Part shown: one piece after another, positions 54,820 through 62,134 of the stretch
How the letters are laid out: the number at the start of each line of letters is the position of its first letter
Numbering within the stretch: position 1 is the stretch's first letter
NCBI GenBank assembly: GCA_002344065.1
Contig: DDTK01000011.1
Coordinates: 620,001 to 684,000, forward strand
DNA: 64,000 nucleotides
DNA from: Flammeovirgaceae bacterium UBA2366
GTDB lineage: Bacteria; Bacteroidota; Bacteroidia; Cytophagales; Cyclobacteriaceae
Direction: 5' to 3'
Program-made: the position numbers and the translations under genes
The notes under the pieces: model-generated
Told to the model about the DNA's origin: nothing
Databases searched by the model: none
Seen by the model: the letters and a program-made list of their open reading frames with translations, nothing else

Positions 54820-57471
54820 CTACTTATAAGCTACCGACATCTTTAGAATACGATCCTTCAACTGTTCACTGGTGAGTTTATCACGGCTAAGCCTGTCAAC
54901 CATAATCGGAAAAGCAAAGGGCGTGGGCTTCTCTGGTCGCATCATGATTATTTTTTGATGGTTGATGCGGTCAAGGGCTTTACGCAACCGTGCTTCTTCC
55001 AGTTGAAAATCCATTACCTCTTCATACGCTTGCCGGAATAATAAATTATGCGCTTCATATTCGTGAAACACTTCAAAAAAAAGTTGGGAGGAAGATTGCA
55101 GGTGTCGGTCTTTTATCGGTTTACCCGGATAACCTTTAAACACCAATCCGGCAATGGAAGCTATGTCACGAAATTTTCTGCGGGCCATTTCGGTCGAGTT
55201 TATGCTGGACTGAATGTCCTTCATCAGTTCTTCGGTACCCAGCACGTTGGTTTCCACGGCTTCTTCAATCGGAATTTCCTGGTCGCTTAAAAGTTCAAAA
55301 CCATAATCGTTCATAGCAATGGAAAAGGTGATGGGCTTGATCTTCGCGATGCGATACGCCACCAGCGCGGCCATGCCTTCATGCACGGCCCGACCTTCAA
55401 ACGGGTACATCACCACATGGTGTCCTTCACCAGTTTCAAAATACTCAATAAGAAAATCACGTTTGCCCGGCAGGTGCGATCGCGACTTCTGTAAATCAAA
55501 CAGAGGTTTTAAAAACGTAAGCTCTTCATCGTGCTCGTTTCCTTCCACTACTTCGTTAAGCTTATTACGAATGAGCTCGCTCAGTTGCGAGGATAAGGGC
55601 ATCCTTCCACCCTGCCACGAAGGCACCAACCCCGATTTGCGTTTGCTTTTGCGCACCTGTGCTTCCATATCTTTTATGCGCACCAGTTCCAGCACCTGGC
55701 CGGCAAACCAAAACGTATCCCCCGGATTTAACCGCGAAATAAAATACTCTTCAATGGTGCCCAGGTATTTTCCGGTAACGTACTTCACATGAAGTGATGT
55801 GTCGCCCACAATGGTGCCGATGGAAAGCCGGTGGCGTTGGGCAATCCTCCGGTCTTCTACTTTATAACGTCCATCTTTTTCAATAATCACTTTGCGGTAT
55901 TCATCATAAGCCTGCAATGAGTCGCCACCGGTGGTAATAAAGTTGAGCATCCACTCCCACTCTTCATCGCTGATGCTGTTATAACTGAAGGTCGACCGGA
56001 TCTCCTTTAAAATTTCATCGGGATAAAAACCATCCGACACGGCCAGCGTAACCAGGTATTGCATCAGCACATCAAACGAGCGGATGTAGGGAATACGCTC
56101 CTCCACAATTCCTTTATCGATTGCTTCGCGCAATGCTGCGGCTTCCATCAACTCCAACGAATGTGTAGGAACAAAATAAATCCGGCTCACGGCACCCGGC
56201 TGGTGACCACTGCGACCGGCACGCTGCAAGAAACGGGCAACACCTTTCGGACTGCCTACCTGTATTACTGTTTCCACCGGACGGAAGTCGACCCCTAAAT
56301 CCAAACTGGAAGTGCACACCACAGCTTTTAACTTACCATCATATAGTTGATCTTCCACCCAGTTGCGCATCTCTTTACTGATTGACCCATGATGCATGGC
56401 GATAAGCCCTGAAAGCTCAGGTGCTTTGTCCAGCATTTTCTGATACCAAATCTCTGCGAAAGAACGTGTGTTGGTGAAGATGAGTGTGCTGGTGCTGCCC
56501 TTTACAATTTCTATCACCTTATCAAGCAATTGAATACCCAGGTGTCCCGCCCAGGGCATGGTTTCTACGGAGTCGGGCAAAACCGAAATGACTTCAACCT
56601 GCTTTTTGATGTCAGCTTTAATAAATATGGCGTCATTGCGAGAGAGTCCCGATGATAATTGGGACGACCGAAGCAATCCCATTTCAGTTAAACCCATTCG
56701 GGATTGCTTCGCCCCGCTTTGTTGCGGGACTCGCAATGACGACTCCGAAGTGATTGATTCACCTACCAATATCTCAATTGCCTGCTCCATATTGCCGATG
56801 GTTGCTGAAATACCCCATACTTTTAGTTGTGATGTTATCGTTCGTAAACGGGAGAGCGCCAACTCTACCTGCACCCCGCGTTTTGAGCCCATCAACTCGT
56901 GCCACTCATCGGCTACCACTACTTTCAACTCTTTAAAAAAATCAACGTAGTTTTTTTGGGCCAGCAGCAGGTGCAGACTTTCAGGTGTGATAATGAGAAA
57001 CTCCGGAGGTTTTGATTTCTGACGTTCACGATCTTTTGTAGAAGTATCACCCGACCGCACGCCTACTTTCCAGTTTAAGCCCAATCCTTCGATGGCACGG
57101 TTGGCCGAAAGTTCTATTTCTTTGGAAAGCGCCCGGATGGGTGTAATCCACAAAGCCTGTAAGCCCTGATTTCTTTTGGATAATTGATCAGGGTGGTCCC
57201 GTATAAACTCAAGCAGAATGGGTAATAATAAGGAGTACGTTTTACCACTTCCTGTAGGAGCATTTATTAGCCCACTTTTGCCTGCCAGGTAGGCTTGCCA
57301 TGCCTCTCGCTGAAACGCAAAAGGCGTCCAGCCTTTCTGTTGAAACCAGTCTTCAGCAGGTTTTATGGTAGGTGTGCTTTTCACAGGCGGGAAGTTATCA
57401 TGAAAAGCTATACTATTGAATTTTACACCGGCCTGGTTTGAATCAATCCCAAAACCAACTTGGTGAAACAT
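54820..57471 (-). CDS. lhr: Ligase-associated DEXH-box helicase (Lhr-type) with palindromic insert
   Basis: This SF2 helicase belongs to the DNA-damage-response set with PdeM. Motif I is APTGSGKTYSLL, motif II VVADEWHEL, motif III GISATIGN, later IFTNTRS, QRAGRSGHQPG, and a C-terminal Lhr/winged-helix region. The frame is open to 57765, but residues before MFHQVGFG (57471) are the antisense of the MerR gene, so 57471 is taken as the latest good ATG; a GTG near 57384 (VKSTPTIK) is also possible. A 37-codon insert sits after motif III (about residues 244-280). No stop interrupts it. Confidence 0.92.
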   Translation of the reverse strand: MFHQVGFGIDSNQAGVKFNSIAFHDNFPPVKSTPTIKPAEDWFQQKGWTPFAFQREAWQAYLAGKSGLINAPTGSGKTYSLLLPILLEFIRDHPDQLSKRNQGLQALWITPIRALSKEIELSANRAIEGLGLNWKVGVRSGDTSTKDRERQKSKPPEFLIITPESLHLLLAQKNYVDFFKELKVVVADEWHELMGSKRGVQVELALSRLRTITSQLKVWGISATIGNMEQAIEILVGESITSESSLRVPQQSGAKQSRMGLTEMGLLRSSQLSSGLSRNDAIFIKADIKKQVEVISVLPDSVETMPWAGHLGIQLLDKVIEIVKGSTSTLIFTNTRSFAEIWYQKMLDKAPELSGLIAMHHGSISKEMRNWVEDQLYDGKLKAVVCTSSLDLGVDFRPVETVIQVGSPKGVARFLQRAGRSGHQPGAVSRIYFVPTHSLELMEAAALREAIDKGIVEERIPYIRSFDVLMQYLVTLAVSDGFYPDEILKEIRSTFSYNSISDEEWEWMLNFITTGGDSLQAYDEYRKVIIEKDGRYKVEDRRIAQRHRLSIGTIVGDTSLHVKYVTGKYLGTIEEYFISRLNPGDTFWFAGQVLELVRIKDMEAQVRKSKRKSGLVPSWQGGRMPLSSQLSELIRNKLNEVVEGNEHDEELTFLKPLFDLQKSRSHLPGKRDFLIEYFETGEGHHVVMYPFEGRAVHEGMAALVAYRIAKIKPITFSIAMNDYGFELLSDQEIPIEEAVETNVLGTEELMKDIQSSINSTEMARRKFRDIASIAGLVFKGYPGKPIKDRHLQSSSQLFFEVFHEYEAHNLLFRQAYEEVMDFQLEEARLRKALDRINHQKIIMMRPEKPTPFAFPIMVDRLSRDKLTSEQLKDRILKMSVAYK
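56631..56741. repeat. 111-bp palindromic repeat inserted in frame in lhr
   Basis: The ends CGTCATTGCGA (56631-56641) and TCGCAATGACG (56731-56741) are exact inverses. Inside, CGAAGCAATCCC (56669-56680) and GGGATTGCTTCG (56700-56711) pair, and GAGTCCCG pairs with CGGGACTC. The length is exactly 37 codons, so lhr stays in frame. The CGTCATTGCGAG...GAAGCAATC words match an intergenic palindromic repeat that I recall from many bacterial genomes. Confidence 0.85.
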
Positions 57472-57489
57472 TATTTGGGTATCTCTGTT

Positions 57490-57497
57490 TACATTTG
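57490..57497 (+). promoter_or_regulatory. Possible -7 element for the CarH-like gene
   Basis: TACATTTG matches the -7 consensus TAnnTTTG and lies 16 bp before the ATG of the MerR gene, but no TTTG lies 19 bp upstream. The divergent lhr start is only 42 bp away, so any control region is shared. Confidence 0.3.
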
Positions 57498-57513
57498 AAA
57501 ACCGATCTGATCC

Positions 57514-58392
57514 ATGGGCCAGTACTCTATTAAAGAACTCGAAAAGCTTTCCGGCATAAAAGCCCACACCATACGCATCTGGGAAAAGCGGCACCACATT
57601 GTTGAGCCCCAACGCACCGATACCAACATCAGGCTGTACTCCGATGCAGATTTGAAGAAGATTATCAATGTTTCCCTGCTCAACACCAACGGGATCAAAA
57701 TCTCCCACATTGCCGACATGACGCTGGAGGAAATAAACGGCAAAATCCTCGAGCTCAGCGAGCATAATACCGATACGGTAATTTTCATAGACCAGTTAAT
57801 TGTAGCCATGGTTGACCTTGACGAAGGGAAATTTGAAAAGCTTTTATCGGGTTTAATACTTCGCTTTGGCTTTGAGCGAACAGTTGTCGAAATAATTTAC
57901 CCCTTCATGGAAAAAATTGGGGTACTGTGGCAAACCGAAAATGTTACCCCGGCACAGGAACACTTTATTTCCCATCTGATCAGACAAAAACTGATTGTAG
58001 CCATTGACGGATTATCCGTAATTCCAACCATACCAAAACGGGTATTACTTTACTTGCCTGAAAATGAATGGCATGAGTTAGGTCTCCTGTTCTACCATTA
58101 CATTGTGCGCAAGGCAGGCTATAAAACTATTTACCTAGGACAGAGTGTGCCCTTCAAAGACGTAATCAGTGTTTCAGAAGCGCAACAACCTGATATTATT
58201 ATTACGAGTATAATCAGCTCTCCTTTCGGAACAAAGGTGGAAGAATACCTCAGACAGCTGGCTACTGCCTTCCCAGCCAAGAAAGTTCTTGTTTCGGGGT
58301 ATCAAACCAGGCATCTGGAAAAAAATAATTTCAAAAACATTGAGATTTTCCGAAACGTGCTGGATCTCAAGCAATTGTTATCTATTTCTTAA
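57514..58392 (+). CDS. carH: CarH-like MerR regulator with B12-binding light-sensing domain
   Basis: The protein has 292 residues. The MerR winged helix (1-70) has YSIKELEKLSGIKAHTIRIWE and RLYSDADLK. A helical cap (about 90-165) carries W139 and E149-H150, an exact W-x9-EH spacing. The Rossmann B12 domain (175-292) has E185-W-H187-E-L-G190, the ExHxxG cobalamin motif. In characterised CarH these residues hold adenosylcobalamin; light breaks the Co-C bond and takes the repressor off DNA. All are present here, so light sensing is well supported by family knowledge. It lies just upstream of an ECF sigma gene and carotenoid genes. The symbol is given by motif match, not by experiment. Confidence 0.9.
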   Translation: MGQYSIKELEKLSGIKAHTIRIWEKRHHIVEPQRTDTNIRLYSDADLKKIINVSLLNTNGIKISHIADMTLEEINGKILELSEHNTDTVIFIDQLIVAMVDLDEGKFEKLLSGLILRFGFERTVVEIIYPFMEKIGVLWQTENVTPAQEHFISHLIRQKLIVAIDGLSVIPTIPKRVLLYLPENEWHELGLLFYHYIVRKAGYKTIYLGQSVPFKDVISVSEAQQPDIIITSIISSPFGTKVEEYLRQLATAFPAKKVLVSGYQTRHLEKNNFKNIEIFRNVLDLKQLLSIS

Positions 58393-58455
58393 AGTATTTT
58401 TGTTTAACTGAAAATGAATTTATTTAAACAATTTTACTCTAATTAGCGTATATAT

Positions 58456-58486
58456 CTTGTTTTTGTTAAACTTTTAACTAATTTTG
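58456..58486 (+). promoter_or_regulatory. Predicted promoter of the light-locus sigma factor
   Basis: CTTG (58456-58459), an exact 19-bp spacer and TAATTTTG (58479-58486), a perfect -7 word, match TTTG-N19-TAnnTTTG with one mismatch at -33. The sigma ATG lies 21 bp further. The direct repeats at 58461-58492 overlap it. Confidence 0.65.
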
Positions 58487-58492
58487 TTAAAC
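58461..58492. promoter_or_regulatory. 11-bp direct repeats, candidate CarH operator
   Basis: TTTTGTTAAAC occurs at 58461-58471 and again at 58482-58492, 21 bp apart, two helical turns. Between them TTTTAACTAA forms a diverged middle unit, so three units of about 11 bp lie in tandem over the promoter. A further near-copy, TTTTGTTTAAC, lies at 58396-58406. CarH proteins are known to bind tandem 11-bp direct repeats over promoters. Confidence 0.55.
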
Positions 58493-58506
58493 AAACAGCA
58501 AGAGCC

Positions 58507-59007
58507 ATGACAGCACTAGAATTCGATTATCAGATTGCCAGCCTGCGCCCCACATTAAAAACTTTCACCCGCAGATTCACCAATGACAGAGAAGAGTCGC
58601 ACGACCTGGTGCAGGACACCATTCTCAAGGCGCTCACGTACCGCACCAAGTTTCGTGAAAATACTAACCTTAAAGGGTGGCTCTTCACTATTATGCGTAA
58701 CACGTTCATCAATAACTACCGGAAAAATCAGCGTGCCAAAACATCGCATGACGATACTAAAGAGTTGTACTTCCTGAACGTGGAAGACACGCACACCTTT
58801 AACTCCCCGGGATCAAACTTCGAGTATAAAGACATCTGGAACCAGGTGAACAGCTTACGCGATGAATTGCTTGTGCCGTTTAAGATGCACACCTCTGGTT
58901 ACAAGTATCATGAGATTGCCGAACACCTCAACATACCGATTGGCACGGTGAAGAATCGGATTTTTCATGCACGTAAAGAAATACAAGGTAAGTTGGCCGG
59001 ATATTGA
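58507..59007 (+). CDS. ECF-type RNA polymerase sigma factor
   Basis: The protein has 166 residues. Region 2 has SHDLVQDTILKALTYRTKF and the -10 binding helix NLKGWLFTIMRNTFINNYRK. Region 4 has YHEIAEHLNIPIGTVKNRIFHARK. No anti-sigma gene is adjacent, so its activity is probably set by its own transcription. It is placed between the CarH-like regulator and crtI, with a predicted promoter overlaid by 11-bp repeats, which makes it the likely switch of the carotenoid genes. The target promoter sequence is not known. Confidence 0.92.
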   Translation: MTALEFDYQIASLRPTLKTFTRRFTNDREESHDLVQDTILKALTYRTKFRENTNLKGWLFTIMRNTFINNYRKNQRAKTSHDDTKELYFLNVEDTHTFNSPGSNFEYKDIWNQVNSLRDELLVPFKMHTSGYKYHEIAEHLNIPIGTVKNRIFHARKEIQGKLAGY

Positions 59008-59050
59008 TTATCTTGAATAGCTGAAAAAAAGATTTGGCCGGTAAAATCAC

Positions 59051-60532
59051 ATGAAAAAAGTTGCTGTTATAGGTTCAGGTTTTGCCGGATTATCCGCTGC
59101 TTGTCATCTTGCCAAAGCAGGCTACTCAGTAACTGTTTTTGAAAAAAACAGCACCCCGGGCGGACGCGCCAGGAAATTTGAAGCCCAGGGATTTACTTTT
59201 GATATGGGGCCCAGCTGGTACTGGATGCCCGATGTATTTGAAAAGTTCTTTGCAGCCTTCGGCAAGAAACCATCCGACTATTATACACTAGAACGATTGG
59301 ATCCATCCTATCGGATTTATTACTCGGCTGAGGAACAACTCGATATTCCTTCCGGCATTGATGCCCTTTGCAAGATGTTTGACCGGCTTGAGCCCGGCAG
59401 CAGTAAAAATCTCTTGAAATTTCTGGAGGAAGGAAAATACAAATATGAAATCGGGATTAATGAACTGGTTTATAAACCTGGTTTGTCACTTTTAGAATTG
59501 GCCGATCCCAAATTAATGACCGGAGTTTTTAAACTACATGTCTTTCAATCCATATCCACATACGTTAGAAAATATTTTAAAGAAAAGAAGTTAATCCAGT
59601 TACTGGAATTTCCGGTATTGTTTCTGGGAGCAACCCCTCAAAAAACTCCCGCGCTATACAGTTTAATGAACTATGCTGATATGGCTTTAGGAACCTGGTA
59701 TCCGCAGGGTGGCATGCATAAAATTATTGAAGGCATGGTACAACTGGCAACTGAGCTTGGGGTAACATTTGAATTCAATAGTGCCGTTCAACACTTGGAA
59801 TTAAATGCAGTGAAGGCAAAAGGTGTAATGGTTAATAACCAATTCAGACCTTTCGACTACATCATTGCCGGTGCGGATTATCATCATGTAGAGCAAACCC
59901 TGATACCGGAATCCTTCAGACGTTACGATGCCTCATATTGGGATAACAGGGTAATGGCACCTTCAAGCCTTATCTTCTACCTGGGGCTTAACAAAAAACT
60001 TGATGGGGTTCTTCATCACACACTATTCTTCGATCAGGATTTCGGCAAACATTCAGAAGAGATTTACGAAAACCCGCAGTGGCCTAGCAGTCCTCAGTTT
60101 TATATCAGTTGTCCATCCAAAACAGATGCCACCGTTGCACCTGCCGGTCATGAAAATGTTTTTATTCTTATACCGGTAGCGCCCGGTTTAAAGGATGATG
60201 AAACTACTCGTGAGCACTACTTTAACCTGGTAATGGAACGCTTTGAGAAAATGACCGGGCAATCCATTCGCGACAGTGTTGTATTTAAGCGTAGCTATGC
60301 CCATAATGATTTTATGGCTGATTATAATTCCTTTAAAGGAAATGCCTACGGATTAGCCAACACCTTGCTGCAAACAGCAAATCTTAAACCCAGTATGGTA
60401 AACAAAAAAATAAAAAACCTGTTTTATACAGGGCAATTAACCGTGCCAGGGCCGGGTGTACCCCCTTCCCTGATTTCGGGACAGGTAGTTGCTGGAGAGT
60501 TGGTAAAACGGGATAAAAAGTATAAACAATGA
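59051..60532 (+). CDS. crtI: Phytoene desaturase
   Basis: This 493-residue CrtI-type FAD enzyme dehydrogenates phytoene toward lycopene. The FAD-binding N-terminus is VAVIGSGFAGLSAACHLAKA with GGRARKF after it. The CrtI block MGPSWYWMPDVFEKFF and the C-terminal FAD contact GQLTVPGPGVPPSLISGQV are both present. It starts 43 bp after the sigma gene and is 22 bp before crtB. A dehydrosqualene or hydroxyneurosporene desaturase cannot be ruled out, but the next genes fit carotenoid synthesis. Confidence 0.95.
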   Translation: MKKVAVIGSGFAGLSAACHLAKAGYSVTVFEKNSTPGGRARKFEAQGFTFDMGPSWYWMPDVFEKFFAAFGKKPSDYYTLERLDPSYRIYYSAEEQLDIPSGIDALCKMFDRLEPGSSKNLLKFLEEGKYKYEIGINELVYKPGLSLLELADPKLMTGVFKLHVFQSISTYVRKYFKEKKLIQLLEFPVLFLGATPQKTPALYSLMNYADMALGTWYPQGGMHKIIEGMVQLATELGVTFEFNSAVQHLELNAVKAKGVMVNNQFRPFDYIIAGADYHHVEQTLIPESFRRYDASYWDNRVMAPSSLIFYLGLNKKLDGVLHHTLFFDQDFGKHSEEIYENPQWPSSPQFYISCPSKTDATVAPAGHENVFILIPVAPGLKDDETTREHYFNLVMERFEKMTGQSIRDSVVFKRSYAHNDFMADYNSFKGNAYGLANTLLQTANLKPSMVNKKIKNLFYTGQLTVPGPGVPPSLISGQVVAGELVKRDKKYKQ

Positions 60533-60554
60533 GATTGATTAACTTTACTTCGTA

Positions 60555-61391
60555 ATGAAAGAACTTTACGACAAAGTTGCTATTCGATGCAGCCAGTTAA
60601 CCACCCGGGCTTACAGTACCTCTTTTTCGTTAGGTATTCTGTGTCTTAAAAAAGAATTGCGCAATCCGATTTACAGTATTTATGGTTTTGTCAGGTTTGC
60701 TGATGAGATTGTAGACACCTTTCACGACTACAATAAGCAGGACTTATTCATGCGTTTTAAGGAGGAGACCTATAAAGCCATTGAAGATGGTATAAGCCTG
60801 AATCCCATCCTTCACAGTTTTCAGGAAACAGTACGAAAATATTCTATCGACCGTTCTTCCATTGATTTGTTTTTGCGCAGCATGGAAATGGATCTGAGTT
60901 TGAAAAGCTACGATCAGGAGGGTTTAAAGGAATATATTTTGGGCTCGGCAGAAGTGGTGGGTTTAATGTGCCTGCGTGTATTTGTAAAAGGTGACGATGC
61001 CTCGTATGAAAAACTCAAACCCATGGCCATGAGCCTGGGTTCAGCGTTTCAAAAAATAAATTTTCTCCGCGACCTGAATGCCGACTTCCTGCATATGGGA
61101 CGTTCCTATTTTCCAGGATTAGATTTTGAAAAATTTGATGATGCCAAAAAAACGGAAATTGAAGAAAGCATCAAGATAGATTTTGAAGAAGGTCTAAAAG
61201 GTATTAAACTGCTGCCCCGGTCTTCTCGCTTCGGGGTGTATGTAGCTTACGTTTATTATACAGCCCTCTTCAATAAGATAAAAAATACACCTTGCGAGCG
61301 CGTACTGGAAAGTCGGATACGCATTCGCAACAGGCACAAAGCCACCCTTCTGGCCTACTCCTACGTTAAACACCAACTGAATCTGATCTGA
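60555..61391 (+). CDS. crtB: Phytoene/squalene synthase family protein (CrtB)
   Basis: The 278-residue enzyme condenses two prenyl diphosphates. The first Asp motif is in VRFADEIVDTFHD and the second in INFLRDLNADFLHMGRSYF. The region 20-35, RAYSTSFSLGILCL, is also family-typical. It is next to crtI, so the substrate is very probably geranylgeranyl diphosphate giving phytoene. Its stop TGA overlaps the idi start ATG by one base, so translation of the two is coupled. Confidence 0.95.
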   Translation: MKELYDKVAIRCSQLTTRAYSTSFSLGILCLKKELRNPIYSIYGFVRFADEIVDTFHDYNKQDLFMRFKEETYKAIEDGISLNPILHSFQETVRKYSIDRSSIDLFLRSMEMDLSLKSYDQEGLKEYILGSAEVVGLMCLRVFVKGDDASYEKLKPMAMSLGSAFQKINFLRDLNADFLHMGRSYFPGLDFEKFDDAKKTEIEESIKIDFEEGLKGIKLLPRSSRFGVYVAYVYYTALFNKIKNTPCERVLESRIRIRNRHKATLLAYSYVKHQLNLI

Positions 61392-61921
61392 TGGAGGAGT
61401 ACGTTATTTTAGTGGACGAGCATGACAACGAATTGGGCGCCATGGAAAAAATGGAAGCCCATATAAAAGGTGTTTTACATCGTGCTTTTTCCGTGCTCGT
61501 ATTCAACACGAAAGGTGAAATGCTGATTCAAAGACGGGCCGATTGTAAATACCACAGCGCAGGTTTGTGGACAAACACATGTTGTAGTCACCCACGGGCT
61601 GGCGAGGAGATTGAAGAAGCAGCCCAACGCAGACTCAGGGAAGAAATGGGGCTTAATCTTCAACCGGAAAAAGCCTATTCCTTTATTTATAGAATTGAAC
61701 TGGATGGCGGACTGATAGAGAATGAGCTAGATCATGTGTTAATCGCCACATACGATGGCGAGCCCGTGCTTAACCCGGAAGAAGCGCAGGACTGGAAGTA
61801 TATCAGTTTTTCTGCGTTAAAAGCCCGAATGAAATCCCATCCGCAAGAATTCACGCATTGGTTCAAACTGATTGTCAATCACCCAGAACTGAATGCTTTG
61901 GTAACAGCCTTGCCGATTTGA
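61391..61921 (+). CDS. idi: Isopentenyl-diphosphate delta-isomerase, type I
   Basis: The 176-residue Nudix-fold enzyme interconverts IPP and DMAPP, supplying the carotenoid pathway. The active-site Cys is in NTCCSHPRAGE and the active-site Glu in the Nudix-like RRLREEMGLNL; metal ligands include the His of VLHRAFSV and SHPR. It overlaps crtB by one base. Its place in the operon suggests that light induction also raises precursor supply. Confidence 0.95.
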   Translation: MEEYVILVDEHDNELGAMEKMEAHIKGVLHRAFSVLVFNTKGEMLIQRRADCKYHSAGLWTNTCCSHPRAGEEIEEAAQRRLREEMGLNLQPEKAYSFIYRIELDGGLIENELDHVLIATYDGEPVLNPEEAQDWKYISFSALKARMKSHPQEFTHWFKLIVNHPELNALVTALPI

Positions 61922-61966
61922 ACATACACACGGTCTGCTTGTTATAATTCAAAAATCCAAGTACCT

Positions 61967-62134
61967 ATGTTCTCTTTTCTAAAAAAAGATCCGATCAACA
62001 ATCTTGAAAATAAGCGTAAAAAATTACTGGAAGAGGCGATGCACATTCAGCGCTCAGGCGACCTGAAATTATACGCAGTTAAGATGGAAGCCATTGACAA
62101 ACTGGAAAAGGAAATTGAAGCGCTTCGAAAATGA
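61967..62134 (+). CDS. Lacal_2735/DUF6435-like 55-residue protein
   Basis: The ATG at 61967 opens a 55-codon frame closed by TGA at 62132-62134. It starts MFSFLKKDPINNLENKRKKL, contains EEAMHIQRSGDLKLYA and ends with a basic EALRK. It is a helical, charged mini-protein of the Lacal_2735 (DUF6435) type, common in Bacteroidota and of unknown function. The gene lies 45 bp after idi and overlaps the photolyase start, so it belongs to the same operon. Confidence 0.75.
   Translation: MFSFLKKDPINNLENKRKKLLEEAMHIQRSGDLKLYAVKMEAIDKLEKEIEALRK

Noticed and set aside
57472..57765. N-terminal 98 codons of the long minus-strand frame ahead of lhr
   Set aside because: They are read antisense to the CarH-like gene, show no helicase similarity, and the Lhr domain starts well after MFHQVGFG at 57471.
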